DNA of 64,000 bases, from assembly GCA_002083405.1 (NCBI GenBank), contig LVWT01000015.1, positions 1-64,000 on the forward strand, read 5' to 3'. The translations under genes and the position numbers were made by a program. Shown here piece after piece: positions 42,736 to 51,668 of this stretch. The stretch comes from Nitrospira sp. SG-bin2. GTDB lineage: Bacteria; Nitrospirota; Nitrospiria; Nitrospirales; Nitrospiraceae. Under the pieces are notes generated by a model that was not told the DNA's origin, searched no databases, and saw only the letters and a list, made by a program, of their open reading frames with translations. The number at the start of each line of letters is the position of its first letter. Within the stretch, counting starts at the first letter, position 1.

Positions 42736-44283
42736 TCAAATCAAGTTCACCTTCTGCTCACCTTGAGCTTGTTTTGTCGCCAGATACGCCAGTTTGTTCA
42801 ATGCGCTCAAATAGGCGCGAGCCGAGGCCGTGATGATATCAGTATCGGCTCCATGCCCCGAAACCGTCCGGCCGTCTTCCTGGACCCGCACCGAGACCTC
42901 GCCCTGCGCGTCGGTTCCGCCGGTGATCGCCTTCACCACATACATCAGCAACGTGCTCTTTGTCTGCGTGATCGCGGCAATGGTGCGATAGACGGCATCC
43001 ACCGGCCCGTCGCCGGTCCCGGTCTGGAGCACGGGCTTCCCGTCGATTTCCAGTTCGACCGTGGCCGTCGGGACTTGATCCGTTCCGCTCGAAATATGCA
43101 TGGACCTCAGAATGATCCGCTCCGCCATCTTAGCCAATTCTTCCGACACAATGACTTCGAGGTCTTCTTCGAAGATTTCCTTCTTTTGATCGGCAAGCTT
43201 CTTGAACCGTTCGAACGCATGGTTGATCTCGTCTTCCGTCAGCGTGTACCCCAATTCGACCAACCGCTGCCGAAATGCGTGCCGGCCGGACAACTTGCCC
43301 ATCACCATCTTGCTCTCGACGAGGCCGACCGACTCCGGCCTCATAATTTCGTAGGTTGTTTTGTCTTTAAGCAGACCATCCTGGTGAATGCCGGAGGTAT
43401 GCGCAAACGCGTTGGCGCCCACGATGGCTTTGTTCGGCTGCACGACCATGCCCGTGATCTTGCTGACCAGACGGCTGGCTTTGGCAATCTCTTCGGTCCG
43501 GATCTTGGTGTCGGCGCCATAGAAGTCCTTTCTCGTTCGAAGCCCCATGACGATTTCTTCCAACGAGGTATTGCCCGCGCGCTCTCCGATTCCGTTGATC
43601 GTGCACTCTACCTGCCCGGCCCCATTGACGATGGCCGCCAGGCTGTTGGCCACGGCGACACCCAAATCGTTGTGGCAATGGACTGAGATGACCGCCTGCT
43701 TGGCATTGGGCACCTTGTCGCAAATCCCCTTGATCAACGCGCCGAACTCTTGCGGAACCGCATAGCCGACCGTATCGGGGATATTCACGGTGCCGGCCCC
43801 GGCCGCGATAACGGCTTCAATAACCTCGTACAAATAGGCCGGATCGGAACGGCTGGCATCCATCGGCGAGAACTCCACGTCGTCGACATAGCCCCGCGCC
43901 CGCTGGACCATCTCGACCGCGCGCTGCTTGGCCTCCTCGCGGGTCATCCGAAACTGATGTTTCAAGTGAATGTCCGAGGTTGAGAGGAACGTATGGATGC
44001 GGACCTTCGGCGCCCCTTTCAATGCTTCCCAGGCCCGATCGATATCTTCCGGACGAGCCCGCGCCAGGCTGCAAATCGTCGGCCCGTCCACCTCCTGAGC
44101 GATACGCCGCACGGCTTCAAAATCACCGGGCGAACTGTACGCAAACCCCGCTTCGATGATATCGACGCCGAGACGCGCCAGTTGCTTGGCGACCATGACT
44201 TTCTCTTCTACATTCATACTGGCGCCCGGCGACTGCTCGCCGTCGCGCAACGTCGTATCGAAAATCCGTATCATCCGCGTCAT
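42736..44283 (-). CDS. leuA: 2-isopropylmalate synthase
   Basis: First committed step of leucine synthesis (acetyl-CoA plus 2-ketoisovalerate), 515 residues. The HMGL-like TIM barrel starts IRIFDTTLRDGEQSPGASMN, and metal-binding HCHNDLGVAVANSLA is followed by GERAGNTSLEEIVMGL. The C-terminal regulatory LeuA domain (about 370-500) carries SGTDQVPTATVELEIDGKPV and binds leucine for feedback. GGAGGTCAGTC precedes the ATG. The leader carries a leucine T-box, so tRNA charging controls expression in addition to feedback inhibition. Confidence 0.97.
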   Translation of the reverse strand: MTRMIRIFDTTLRDGEQSPGASMNVEEKVMVAKQLARLGVDIIEAGFAYSSPGDFEAVRRIAQEVDGPTICSLARARPEDIDRAWEALKGAPKVRIHTFLSTSDIHLKHQFRMTREEAKQRAVEMVQRARGYVDDVEFSPMDASRSDPAYLYEVIEAVIAAGAGTVNIPDTVGYAVPQEFGALIKGICDKVPNAKQAVISVHCHNDLGVAVANSLAAIVNGAGQVECTINGIGERAGNTSLEEIVMGLRTRKDFYGADTKIRTEEIAKASRLVSKITGMVVQPNKAIVGANAFAHTSGIHQDGLLKDKTTYEIMRPESVGLVESKMVMGKLSGRHAFRQRLVELGYTLTEDEINHAFERFKKLADQKKEIFEEDLEVIVSEELAKMAERIILRSMHISSGTDQVPTATVELEIDGKPVLQTGTGDGPVDAVYRTIAAITQTKSTLLMYVVKAITGGTDAQGEVSVRVQEDGRTVSGHGADTDIITASARAYLSALNKLAYLATKQAQGEQKVNLI

Positions 44284-44298
44284 GACTGACCTCCAATC

Positions 44299-44495
44299 AC
44301 AAGCTGCTCAAAAAGTCCTTCCAGCAAGGCCGCAAGGAGTGAGAACCCCGAGGAGGTACATACCAAGCTTCGCTTGAACCGCTCGCTTCGATCACATGCG
44401 AGCGGATAAGTACCTTTCCTCCAGGAACCAACTCCCCTCCATTGAGGGGTTCGAACGACTGAGAACGCAGCGGGAAGGCTTTTTCAGCAGCTTGC
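44299..44495. mobile_element. MITE-like palindromic element in the leuA leader
   Basis: Terminal inverted repeats CAAGCTGCTCAAAAAGTCCT (left) and AAGGCTTTTTCAGCAGCTTG (right) bound a 197-base segment. It contains a second hairpin (CCGCTCGCATGTGATCGAAG and its partner). There is no coding capacity; a 72-codon open frame inside is an artefact of the repeat. It lies after the T-box terminator and ends 16 bases before leuA, so it is transcribed whenever the T-box reads through. Confidence 0.65.
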
Positions 44496-44749
44496 AAAAA
44501 CACAAAAGCCCTCATCCCTCATAAGTCAGGGACGAAGGCTCGACGCACTTCGTGGTACCACCCTGTTTCAGCTCCAAACAACTCGACGTTGTTCAGAACC
44601 CTTCATTCAGCCCGTCACGTGGGCAACACGGAATCCACGACTCAGGGTTCATGGATTCAGGCTCGGAGGCGAGTTCGGCAATACCTAGGCTGGTTCGCAC
44701 CGTCCACCAGCTCTCTCATATCCAGGCGCTTTGCCTACTACTCCTCGTC
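44496..44749 (-). promoter_or_regulatory. Leucine T-box leader of leuA
   Basis: tRNA-sensing leader read on the minus strand. Stem I has GAGGAGTAGTAGG at its base and the distal loop features AGAGAGCTGGTGG and GGTGCGAACCAGC. The specifier loop is CCGAACTCGCC with CTC (leucine) at 44673-44671. The T-box sequence AGGGTGGTACCACG (44564-44551) contains TGGT, which would pair with the tRNA 3' end ACCA of tRNA-Leu. The mutually exclusive terminator is GCCTTCGTCCCT ... AGGGATGAGGGC followed by TTTTGTGTTTTT (44539-44496). Uncharged tRNA-Leu should stabilise the antiterminator and allow leuA expression. Specifier, discriminator pairing and target gene agree. Confidence 0.9.
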
Positions 44750-44796
44750 ACAGCCGCTCAAAACTTCTCTCGCGCCCACTCCCATACCGGACGATT

Positions 44797-45603
44797 CTAC
44801 GGTTTCGGCTCAAGCGACGGCACTTCTGTTTTCGCCGGGCCTTTCTTCCCCATCGCCTGCGCAACCAGCCAGAATAAGCGCTCAACCGGCCCCATCAATG
44901 CATAGCCGGCAAAGATCATGAATAGCATAACCTGGGGCCAGGCCGCCACCATCATCAACGTGAGGATGCCCCAGACCAGATAGGTAATCTGCTGGTGTCC
45001 CTTGAATTTGAGGTCTTTGAAACTGCGGTACTTGATCGTACTGACCATCAGGAACGACAGCGCCAGGGTGATGATCAGAACGAAAACCGGCTTGACGTCC
45101 GCTCCCATTCGAACGGTGTAGTGATCGAATACGACCAGCGACGCCACGACTCCAGCCGCCGCTGGAATGGCCAGACCGGTAAAGTACTTGCCGTCGGACT
45201 GGGTCACGGTCGAATTGAACCGGGCCAGCCGCACCGCGCCCATTGCCACATAGGCGAACATAACCGCCACCCCGAATGATCCCTGCCCGCTCAACGCCCA
45301 GGAATAGAGCAGAAGTCCCGGAGCGACCCCGAACGATACGACGTCAGAAAGCGAATCATACTCCAGCCCGAAATGGCTCGTGCTGTTGGTCAATCTGGCC
45401 GACTTGCCGTCGAGGACATCGAACACCATCGCGACAAGAATGGCGATGGCCGCCATCAGGTAGTCGCCGTTGAATACCGAGAGAATCGCATAGACTCCGC
45501 ACAACAAATTACCGGTCGTGAAAAGATTGGGGATCAGATGCATGGCGGCCTTGCGCTGCTTACTGTCTTTGGCGAACGAGTTTTTGAACGCAGCGGTTTT
45601 CAT
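44797..45603 (-). CDS. pssA: CDP-diacylglycerol-serine O-phosphatidyltransferase
   Basis: Makes phosphatidylserine in the inner membrane, 268 residues. The CDP-alcohol phosphatidyltransferase motif is DVLDGKSARLTNSTSHFGLE followed by YDSLSDVVSFGVAPGLLLY (D-G-x2-A-R-x8-G-x3-D-x3-D). Six or more helices follow. The ATG at MKTAAFKN overlaps the psd stop as ATGA; the longer upstream frame lies inside psd. The C-terminal tail is soluble and charged. Confidence 0.95.
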   Translation of the reverse strand: MKTAAFKNSFAKDSKQRKAAMHLIPNLFTTGNLLCGVYAILSVFNGDYLMAAIAILVAMVFDVLDGKSARLTNSTSHFGLEYDSLSDVVSFGVAPGLLLYSWALSGQGSFGVAVMFAYVAMGAVRLARFNSTVTQSDGKYFTGLAIPAAAGVVASLVVFDHYTVRMGADVKPVFVLIITLALSFLMVSTIKYRSFKDLKFKGHQQITYLVWGILTLMMVAAWPQVMLFMIFAGYALMGPVERLFWLVAQAMGKKGPAKTEVPSLEPKP

Positions 45604-46250
45604 CGCAGCTCTCCTATGACGGTTTCTCCGCCTTTCACATGATCGCCGATGGCCACGCGCAGGCTCGTGCCGATCGGAAGGAACGTGTCCATTCGTGACC
45701 CGAACCGGATCAATCCGAACCGTTCGCCCCTCACCGCCGGGTCCTTGGGTGACGCCCAACAGACGATGCGCCGGGCAATCAGCCCAGCCACTTGCACGCA
45801 CAACACCTTGATACCCTCGGTCGTACGAATCATCAGCGCATTCTGCTCGTTTCGCAGCGTCGCTTCCGGCCTGCTGGCAACCAAAAACGCCCCCGGCTGA
45901 TATTGAACATCTTCGACCGTCCCATCGCAGGGCATCCGGTTGATGTGCACATTGAACACGTTCAAGAATATCGTCACGCGAACCGCACGATCCTTCAGAT
46001 ACCTGGGCTCGAATTCCTCCTCGATGGCGATGACTTTCCCATCGCCGGAAGCCACGACGAGGTGCGGATCCTTGGGAATCACCCTGGCCGGATTGCGGAA
46101 GAACCACGCGACAAAGATCGTGAGCAGCGCTGCCCCGACTGCCGGGACCACCCAGCCCAGCCAACCTGTCAACAGTGTAACGCCGGCAGGAACCGCGATG
46201 AAAGGAATTCCTTCTTTGGCGAACGGGACGCCAACGGCACGATCGACCAC
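45600..46250 (-). CDS. psd: Phosphatidylserine decarboxylase
   Basis: Converts phosphatidylserine to phosphatidylethanolamine. The 216-residue proenzyme is the short form. Two helices (about 16-50) are followed by PHLVVASGDGKVIAIEEEFE and FLNVFNVHINRMPCDGTVED. The self-cleavage site is IRFGSRMD, where S185 would become the pyruvoyl group. It overlaps pssA by four bases and follows ilvC. Confidence 0.95.
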   Translation of the reverse strand: MVDRAVGVPFAKEGIPFIAVPAGVTLLTGWLGWVVPAVGAALLTIFVAWFFRNPARVIPKDPHLVVASGDGKVIAIEEEFEPRYLKDRAVRVTIFLNVFNVHINRMPCDGTVEDVQYQPGAFLVASRPEATLRNEQNALMIRTTEGIKVLCVQVAGLIARRIVCWASPKDPAVRGERFGLIRFGSRMDTFLPIGTSLRVAIGDHVKGGETVIGELR

Positions 46251-46386
46251 GATACCTCCTGCGAAAAAGAAGGCCGGTCGGATGATTCACATGGGAGACC
46301 GGCAAGAACCGCAGCTCACGGCGCGACCCACTTCCGCCAGTGTATACGAGAGCTGTCGAACAAACCACTCAAGATCTATTATGCCG

Positions 46387-47400
46387 CTAGTTCTTCGTCC
46401 GATCAACCAGCTGGTCCTTTTTGAGCCACGGCATCATCGCCCGCAACTTGGACCCCACGGCTTCGATAGGATGCCCTTCGCCCTTTGCCAATAACGCATT
46501 GTAGACGGGACGATTGGCCTGATTCTCCAGAACCCATTCTTTGGCAAACTGGCCGCTCTGGATCTCACCGAGAATTTTCTTCATCTCTTGCTTGGTCTGT
46601 TCGGTCACGACCCTGGGACCGCGGGTAATGTCTCCGTACTTGGCAGTCGTGCTGATCGAGTACCGCATGTTGGCAATTCCGCCTTGATAAATCAAATCCA
46701 CGATGAGCTTCACCTCGTGCAAGCACTCGAAGTAGGCCATTTCCGGAGAGTACCCTGCTTCGACCAGCGTTTCATACCCGGCCTGGATCAATGAGGTCAG
46801 CCCCCCGCACAACACAACCTGCTCGCCGAACAAATCGGTTTCGGTCTCTTCCCGAAAGTTCGTTTCGATGACACCGGCCCGCCCGCCGCCAATGGCGCTC
46901 GCATAGGCCAGCCCCACCTGCCTGGTCGTACCGCTGGGATCCTGATGAATCGCGAGCAGACAGGGCACCCCGCTGCCCTTCGTATACTCGGAACGGACGA
47001 GATGGCCCGGTCCTTTGGGCGCCACCATGAATACGTTCACGGAAGCCGGTGGAACGATCTGGCCGAAGTGAATGTTGAAGCCATGGCCGAACGCCAAATA
47101 CGCCCCGGCCTTGAGATTAGGCGCCACGTCCTGCCGATAGATAGCGGCTTGCGCTTCGTCGGGGGCCAAGATCATGACCACATCGGACGCCTTCACCGCA
47201 TCGGCCACCGGCATGACTTTCAGACCGCTTTGTTCCGCCTTTTTCCAGGAGGCGCCTTCACGCAGACCGATCACCACATTGACGCCGCTCTCCTTCATAT
47301 TCAACGCATGGGCATGGCCCTGGCTGCCGTAACCGATAACGGCCACCTGCTTATTGCGAATTTGCTGAATGTCTGCATCTTTATCGTAATAAATCTTCAT
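46387..47400 (-). CDS. ilvC: Ketol-acid reductoisomerase
   Basis: Second step of isoleucine and valine synthesis, 337 residues (class I length). NADPH binding is seen in VAVIGYGSQGHAHALNMKES. The catalytic acidic residues lie in FREETETDLFGEQVVLCGG (Mg2+ aspartate and glutamate), and FECLHEVKLIVDLIYQGGI follows. It is part of ilvB-ilvH-ilvC-psd-pssA. Confidence 0.98.
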   Translation of the reverse strand: MKIYYDKDADIQQIRNKQVAVIGYGSQGHAHALNMKESGVNVVIGLREGASWKKAEQSGLKVMPVADAVKASDVVMILAPDEAQAAIYRQDVAPNLKAGAYLAFGHGFNIHFGQIVPPASVNVFMVAPKGPGHLVRSEYTKGSGVPCLLAIHQDPSGTTRQVGLAYASAIGGGRAGVIETNFREETETDLFGEQVVLCGGLTSLIQAGYETLVEAGYSPEMAYFECLHEVKLIVDLIYQGGIANMRYSISTTAKYGDITRGPRVVTEQTKQEMKKILGEIQSGQFAKEWVLENQANRPVYNALLAKGEGHPIEAVGSKLRAMMPWLKKDQLVDRTKN

Positions 47401-47459
47401 CCTGAACTCCTTGACGACATGCGCCTATTCTTTACCACTTGTATGACCCACGACCTTTG

Positions 47460-47978
47460 CTACTCGCGGGCGACCTTTTTGGTTTGCACGGAAACCGGAC
47501 GAACCGGTTCGCGGGCCACGGCCACTCGACCGGTGCGGACCAATTCCTTAATCCCAAGAGGCTGCAGCAGATTGATGATCGCCTCAATCTTTTTGGGATC
47601 ACCGGATACTTCAATCGTATAGGTGCCCGGTGTGGAGTCGATGACGTTGGCCCGGAAAATATCCACGATCCTCAGCGCTTCTGCCCGATCCGCATCCTTT
47701 GTGTGCACCTTGATGATGGCCGTTTCCCGAGAGACAAATTCCGTCTCGTTCAGGTCTACTACTTTGATGACGTCGATCAGCTTGTTGAGTTGCTTGACGA
47801 TCTGTTCAATGATCCGTTCATCGCCCGACGTCACGATCGTCATCTGCGACATGGAGGGATCGAGTGTGGGGGCGACCGAAAGGCTCTCGATGTTGAACCC
47901 TCGTCCGCTGAATAGTCCCGCAACACGGGACAGGACGCCGAACTTATTTTCAACCGTCACCGAAATAATGTGTTCCAT
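47460..47978 (-). CDS. ilvH: Acetolactate synthase small (regulatory) subunit
   Basis: ACT-domain subunit that confers feedback control, 172 residues. The first ACT domain is HIISVTVENKFGVLSRVAGL followed by FSGRGFNIESLSV. The second half carries YTIEVSGDPKKIEAIINLLQ. The internal ATG with GAGAGAG is the start; 11 upstream codons come from a short tandem sequence (GCACTGAGCACTGAGCACTC). It lies 40 bases after ilvB. Confidence 0.95.
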   Translation of the reverse strand: MEHIISVTVENKFGVLSRVAGLFSGRGFNIESLSVAPTLDPSMSQMTIVTSGDERIIEQIVKQLNKLIDVIKVVDLNETEFVSRETAIIKVHTKDADRAEALRIVDIFRANVIDSTPGTYTIEVSGDPKKIEAIINLLQPLGIKELVRTGRVAVAREPVRPVSVQTKKVARE

Positions 47979-48018
47979 CTCTCTCAGCACTGAGCACTGA
48001 GCACTCAGCACTTCCCTT

Positions 48019-49794
48019 CTATGCCGTCAATACCGTGTCTTTGTCTTGCGGCGTGACTTTCGTTCCACCGGCTTGCTTCTGCTTTAATTCCGGCGGATCC
48101 TCGAGAATCATCTCATGGTTACAGCCGCCGGCCGGGATCATCGGATAACAATTCTCAAACCGATAGGTCGGGACATCCACAATGACCGGTCCCTCAGTCT
48201 CTATAGCCGTTTTCAACACACTGTCGAGATCGGCCACTTTATCAGCTCGTAATCCGACCGCGCCGTACGCTTCCGCCAACTTGACGAAATCCGGCGTGTT
48301 TTCGAGATCACTCGACGCATAGCGTCCGTTGTAGAACAGGTCCTGCCACTGCCGCACCATGCCGTGGAATCGGTTGTTCAGAATGATGATTTTTACCGGC
48401 AGTTTGCTCACAACCGCCGTCGCCATCTCCTGCATATTCATTTGAATACTGCCGTCTCCGGCAATACAGAGGACAAGTCGATTACGGAAGGCAGCCTGTG
48501 CGCCCATGGCCGCGGGAAACCCGAACCCCATAGTCCCGAGACCGCCCGACGTCAACCAACGATTCGGTTTGGCCAGCTTGAAGTACTGGGCCGCCCACAT
48601 CTGATGCTGCCCCACATCCGTCGAGACGATCGGGTCGCGATCCTTCGTCAGCTCATACAGCCGTTTCACCACCTGTTGCGGCTTAATCGGACCATCTTTC
48701 TCCTGTTGATAGGTCAGCGGATGCGCTTGCCGCCAGGCCTGAATCTGATCCCACCAGGGCTTCCGAAGCTCTTTTTGTTCGCCGTTTACCGTAGCGCGCA
48801 GAATCTGGTTCAACTCCCGGAGCACGGTTTTGCAGTCACCCACGATCGGAACATCGACGTGAATGTTCTTCCGGATGGATGTCGGATCGATGTCGATATG
48901 AATGATCTTGGCATGGGGGCAAAATTCCGAGACCTTGCCCGTCACCCGATCGTCGAATCGCGATCCGACCGCAATCACGAGATCGGAGTAATGCACCGCC
49001 ATGTTCGCTTCGTAGGTCCCGTGCATGCCCATCATCCCCAAAGAGAGCGGATGTTCGCCGGGAAAGGCACCGAGGCCCATCAGCGTCATATCGACGGGGA
49101 TCTGCGTCATTTCGGCCAATTCGAGCAATTCTTGCGACGCACCGGAGAACACGACCCCGCCGCCCACGTAGAGGATCGGCTTCCTGGCTTTGGTAATCGC
49201 TTCAGCCGCCTGTTTGATTTGCCACTTATTACCCTCGTATGTCGGGTTATATCCGCGGATCGACACGGAATTCGGGTAGCTGAACTCCGCCTCTGCCATC
49301 GACACATCTTTGGGAATATCGACCAGGACCGGCCCGGGACGGCCGGTCGTGGCAATGTAGAAGGCTTCTTTGATGGTGGCAGCCAAATCGTTCACATCTT
49401 TGACCAGAAAGTTATACTTCGTGCAAGGCCGGCTCAAACCGACGTTGTCCGCCTCCTGAAACGCATCGTTTCCGATCAAGCTGGTCGGGACTTGCCCGCT
49501 GAAGCAGACCAACGGGACCGAATCCATATAGGCATCGGCCAACGCAGTAATCACGTTGGTCATTCCAGGACCGGACGTCACGAGACACACGCCCGCCTTC
49601 CCGGTGGCCTTCGCATAGCCTTCGGCCATGTGGCCCGCCCCTTGTTCATGGCGTGTCAAAATAATCTCGATGTCCTTCTGTTGGTGAAGCGTGTCGAATA
49701 TCTTCAGGACCACGCCGCCGGGAAGCGCAAACACGGTCTTGACCCCTTCCCGCTTCAGGCATTCGATAAAGATTTGAGCGCCGGTGAGTTTCAT
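48019..49794 (-). CDS. ilvB: Acetolactate synthase large (catalytic) subunit
   Basis: TPP- and FAD-dependent enzyme forming acetolactate and acetohydroxybutyrate, 591 residues. Motifs include the catalytic glutamate region ILTRHEQGAGHMAEGYAKAT, DIPKDV and the TPP motif IAGDGSIQMNMQEMATAVV. The C-terminal part ends in NCYPMIPAGGCNHEMI. The ATG has GGAGGAAGCCGTT upstream; a TTG five codons earlier is poorer. First gene of the ilv-psd-pssA operon. Confidence 0.97.
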   Translation of the reverse strand: MKLTGAQIFIECLKREGVKTVFALPGGVVLKIFDTLHQQKDIEIILTRHEQGAGHMAEGYAKATGKAGVCLVTSGPGMTNVITALADAYMDSVPLVCFSGQVPTSLIGNDAFQEADNVGLSRPCTKYNFLVKDVNDLAATIKEAFYIATTGRPGPVLVDIPKDVSMAEAEFSYPNSVSIRGYNPTYEGNKWQIKQAAEAITKARKPILYVGGGVVFSGASQELLELAEMTQIPVDMTLMGLGAFPGEHPLSLGMMGMHGTYEANMAVHYSDLVIAVGSRFDDRVTGKVSEFCPHAKIIHIDIDPTSIRKNIHVDVPIVGDCKTVLRELNQILRATVNGEQKELRKPWWDQIQAWRQAHPLTYQQEKDGPIKPQQVVKRLYELTKDRDPIVSTDVGQHQMWAAQYFKLAKPNRWLTSGGLGTMGFGFPAAMGAQAAFRNRLVLCIAGDGSIQMNMQEMATAVVSKLPVKIIILNNRFHGMVRQWQDLFYNGRYASSDLENTPDFVKLAEAYGAVGLRADKVADLDSVLKTAIETEGPVIVDVPTYRFENCYPMIPAGGCNHEMILEDPPELKQKQAGGTKVTPQDKDTVLTA

Positions 49795-49934
49795 AACGGC
49801 TTCCTCCAACTACAAGATCGGACGTCAGATCTCATGATCGACCGCCCTTCAACATCAGAAACCCTGATCGCTGCGGCAGGAACACGCGCCGCAATCATTC
49901 AGAAGTTCTGAAAAATCAATGGGAAAGATCGGAG

Positions 49935-49963
49935 ATCCTACCATCCTGCTTCCGAAGGGTCAA
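49935..49963 (-). promoter_or_regulatory. Promoter of the ilvB operon
   Basis: TTGACC (49963-49958), 17 bases, then TAGGAT (49940-49935) on the minus strand. The predicted leader is about 130 bases, and I see no T-box or attenuator peptide in it. Confidence 0.55.
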
Positions 49964-50043
49964 TAGCGACGACGGCGCGTGCCTCGTGATGCGAATCTCG
50001 CATCTCGTAAAATAGGAGCTCCGTCCTGCGCTTCACGCTTCAC

Positions 50044-50083
50044 CGTTCGACAGGCTCACGGTCCTGAGCAGAGTCGAAGGACG
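50044..50083. repeat. REP-like palindrome upstream of ilvB
   Basis: GTTCGACAGGCTCA and TGAGCAGAGTCGAA form an interrupted stem, a pattern found as a dispersed palindrome in many genomes. It is the only other feature in the 397-base gap between ilvB and rnpB besides the promoter. Confidence 0.45.
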
Positions 50084-50191
50084 AGATACGAGCGACGGAG
50101 GGCGGAACAACGGACCAGTAATGTCCCGGCGCACTGAGACGGACGATCGCAGTAGACTTGCGCGCGCCAATGGCGAGCAGAAAAGAGCGCA

Positions 50192-50617
50192 GATGTGAAA
50201 GCCTATAAGCCGGATTCTGTCCTGCGAAGAAGTTGCCCTCCTCGCTTGGATGATCATTTCTCTGGGATTCGAGTCGCCTCGAACCTCAAGCGGCCTACCC
50301 GAAGACCTCGACCGGGCCAGTCGGTGTGCAAGACACGCGAGGCGTCTTACAGATGTCTTCCTATTTGGCCTTGCACCGGGCGACGCTTACCATGCCGGTG
50401 ATGTTGCCACCACCGCGGTGGGCTCTTACCCCGCCGTTTCACCCTTACCTGAGCCTCGGCGACCAGATGGGATCCCGTCGCGTCGGCCATCGGCGGTTTG
50501 ATTTCTGTGGTGCTGGTGTCGGATTGCTCCGCCTGGGAGTTACCCAGCGCCCTGCCCATGGAGTCCGGACTTTCCTCCCGATGCCGAAGCATCGAGCGAT
50601 CACCCAGCCTTCACATC
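50192..50617 (-). ncRNA. rnpB: RNase P RNA (class A)
   Basis: Catalytic RNA that matures tRNA 5' ends, about 426 bases. P1 forms between GATGTGAAGGCT (5') and AGGCTTTCACATC (3'). The conserved core GAGGAAAGTCCGGACTCCAT (CR I) and the 3' ACAGAATCCGGCTTATAGGC are present. The P15 loop has GGTAAGGGTGAAACGGCGGG; its GGT would pair with tRNA CCA ends. P4 can pair. Open frames in this region are artefacts of the RNA gene. Confidence 0.95.
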
Positions 50618-50628
50618 CACGCACATAC

Positions 50629-50658
50629 AGTATAAAGAAAAGCGACAGGCCGTGACAA
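50629..50658 (-). promoter_or_regulatory. Promoter of rnpB
   Basis: TTGTCA (50658-50653), 18 bases, then TATACT (50634-50629). The expected start point lies within a few bases of the RNA 5' end. Confidence 0.7.
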
Positions 50659-50691
50659 GAACGTACGCAGGCGGGTCACACGATCGAAGAG

Positions 50692-51561
50692 CTACCGCCC
50701 CCCCACCGCCGGCAAGAGAGCCGCTGGAACGGCCGTCTTTTTCTGATAGATCGCCATCGCTTCAGGCATCCAGGACTTCAATTGATCAATTCTGGTGTCA
50801 TGGCTCGGATGAGTGGACAAGAACTCCCCTGGTCCCTCGCCACTCGACAGCTGCGCCATCCGCTCCCACAGCCCGACGGACTCACGCGGATCGTATCCGG
50901 CATCGGCAGCCAAAAGAATCCCCACATAATCGGCCTCCGATTCGTGCTTCCGGCTGAAGGGCAAGAGGACGCCGACCTTCGCTCCCGCGCCGAGCGCCGC
51001 CATCGTTGTTTGCCCCAGCATGGGATTGCCTCCGCTGAGTCCTATCGCAGCACCCACCGCTTGTAACCCAATATTGGTCAACTGTCCTTGGCTCATGCGC
51101 TCCGCTCCATGGCGGGCCAATGCATGCACAATTTCATGGCCCATCACGGCCGCCAACCCTGCCTCTGTTTTTGCAATGGGAAAAATGCCGGTGTACACGG
51201 CCATCTTCCCGCCGGGAAGCGCAAAGGCATTCGCCGTCTTGTCATCCTTGATCACCGTCACATCCCACTGAAACTGCTTGGCCATCTCACTGTATTTCGA
51301 TCGCTTCGCCGCTTCGATAATCCGGGCCGCCACCCGCCTCACCGGCTCGACCTCCTTGGGGTCTTGAGACAAGCGCGAGTTGGGATCTCTCGTGATCTGA
51401 TCATACGCCTGCGCCCCCATCTGCATTTCCTGACCGACCGACGTCATCAGCAGTTGCGAGCGTCCCGTATAAGGATTCGTCTCGCATCCAGCTAGCCCCA
51501 TACTGCCGATCACCACACTGAGCAGGGCGATCGAGCGTGTCAGCCGCCGTTGAGTTCCCAT
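50692..51561 (-). CDS. M48 family metalloprotease, lipoprotein
   Basis: Outer-membrane or periplasmic zinc protease of 289 residues, similar to LoiP/BepA-type YcaL proteins. The signal peptide has lipobox LAGC (C26). The zinc site is GHEIVHALAR (H142, E143, H146), with the third ligand region SRKHESEADYVGILLAADAG. The C-terminus has STHPSHDTRIDQLKSW. The ATG with GGAGGGGAAGCG is used; the upstream 19 codons look unnatural. Confidence 0.92.
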   Translation of the reverse strand: MGTQRRLTRSIALLSVVIGSMGLAGCETNPYTGRSQLLMTSVGQEMQMGAQAYDQITRDPNSRLSQDPKEVEPVRRVAARIIEAAKRSKYSEMAKQFQWDVTVIKDDKTANAFALPGGKMAVYTGIFPIAKTEAGLAAVMGHEIVHALARHGAERMSQGQLTNIGLQAVGAAIGLSGGNPMLGQTTMAALGAGAKVGVLLPFSRKHESEADYVGILLAADAGYDPRESVGLWERMAQLSSGEGPGEFLSTHPSHDTRIDQLKSWMPEAMAIYQKKTAVPAALLPAVGGR

Positions 51562-51668
51562 CGCTTCCCCTCCACAAAACCGATGTTCATCGAATGATGA
51601 AGATTTGACCCGCCGCATCCGATTGAGTAGATTACCGCGCCCGTCGTTCTTTTTCCAGGAGCCATCCG

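Noticed and set aside
44297..44515. 72-codon minus-strand open frame before leuA
   Set aside because: It is made by the MITE-like palindromic element; its ends are the inverted repeats and it has no start signal.
49795..50191. Possible second T-box or attenuator before ilvB
   Set aside because: No AGGGTGGTACC sequence, no leader peptide with runs of Ile, Leu or Val codons, and no terminator found in the leader.
50195..50655. Several open frames on both strands around 50.2-50.6 kb
   Set aside because: They fall inside the RNase P RNA gene, which is identified by conserved core sequences and P1 pairing.
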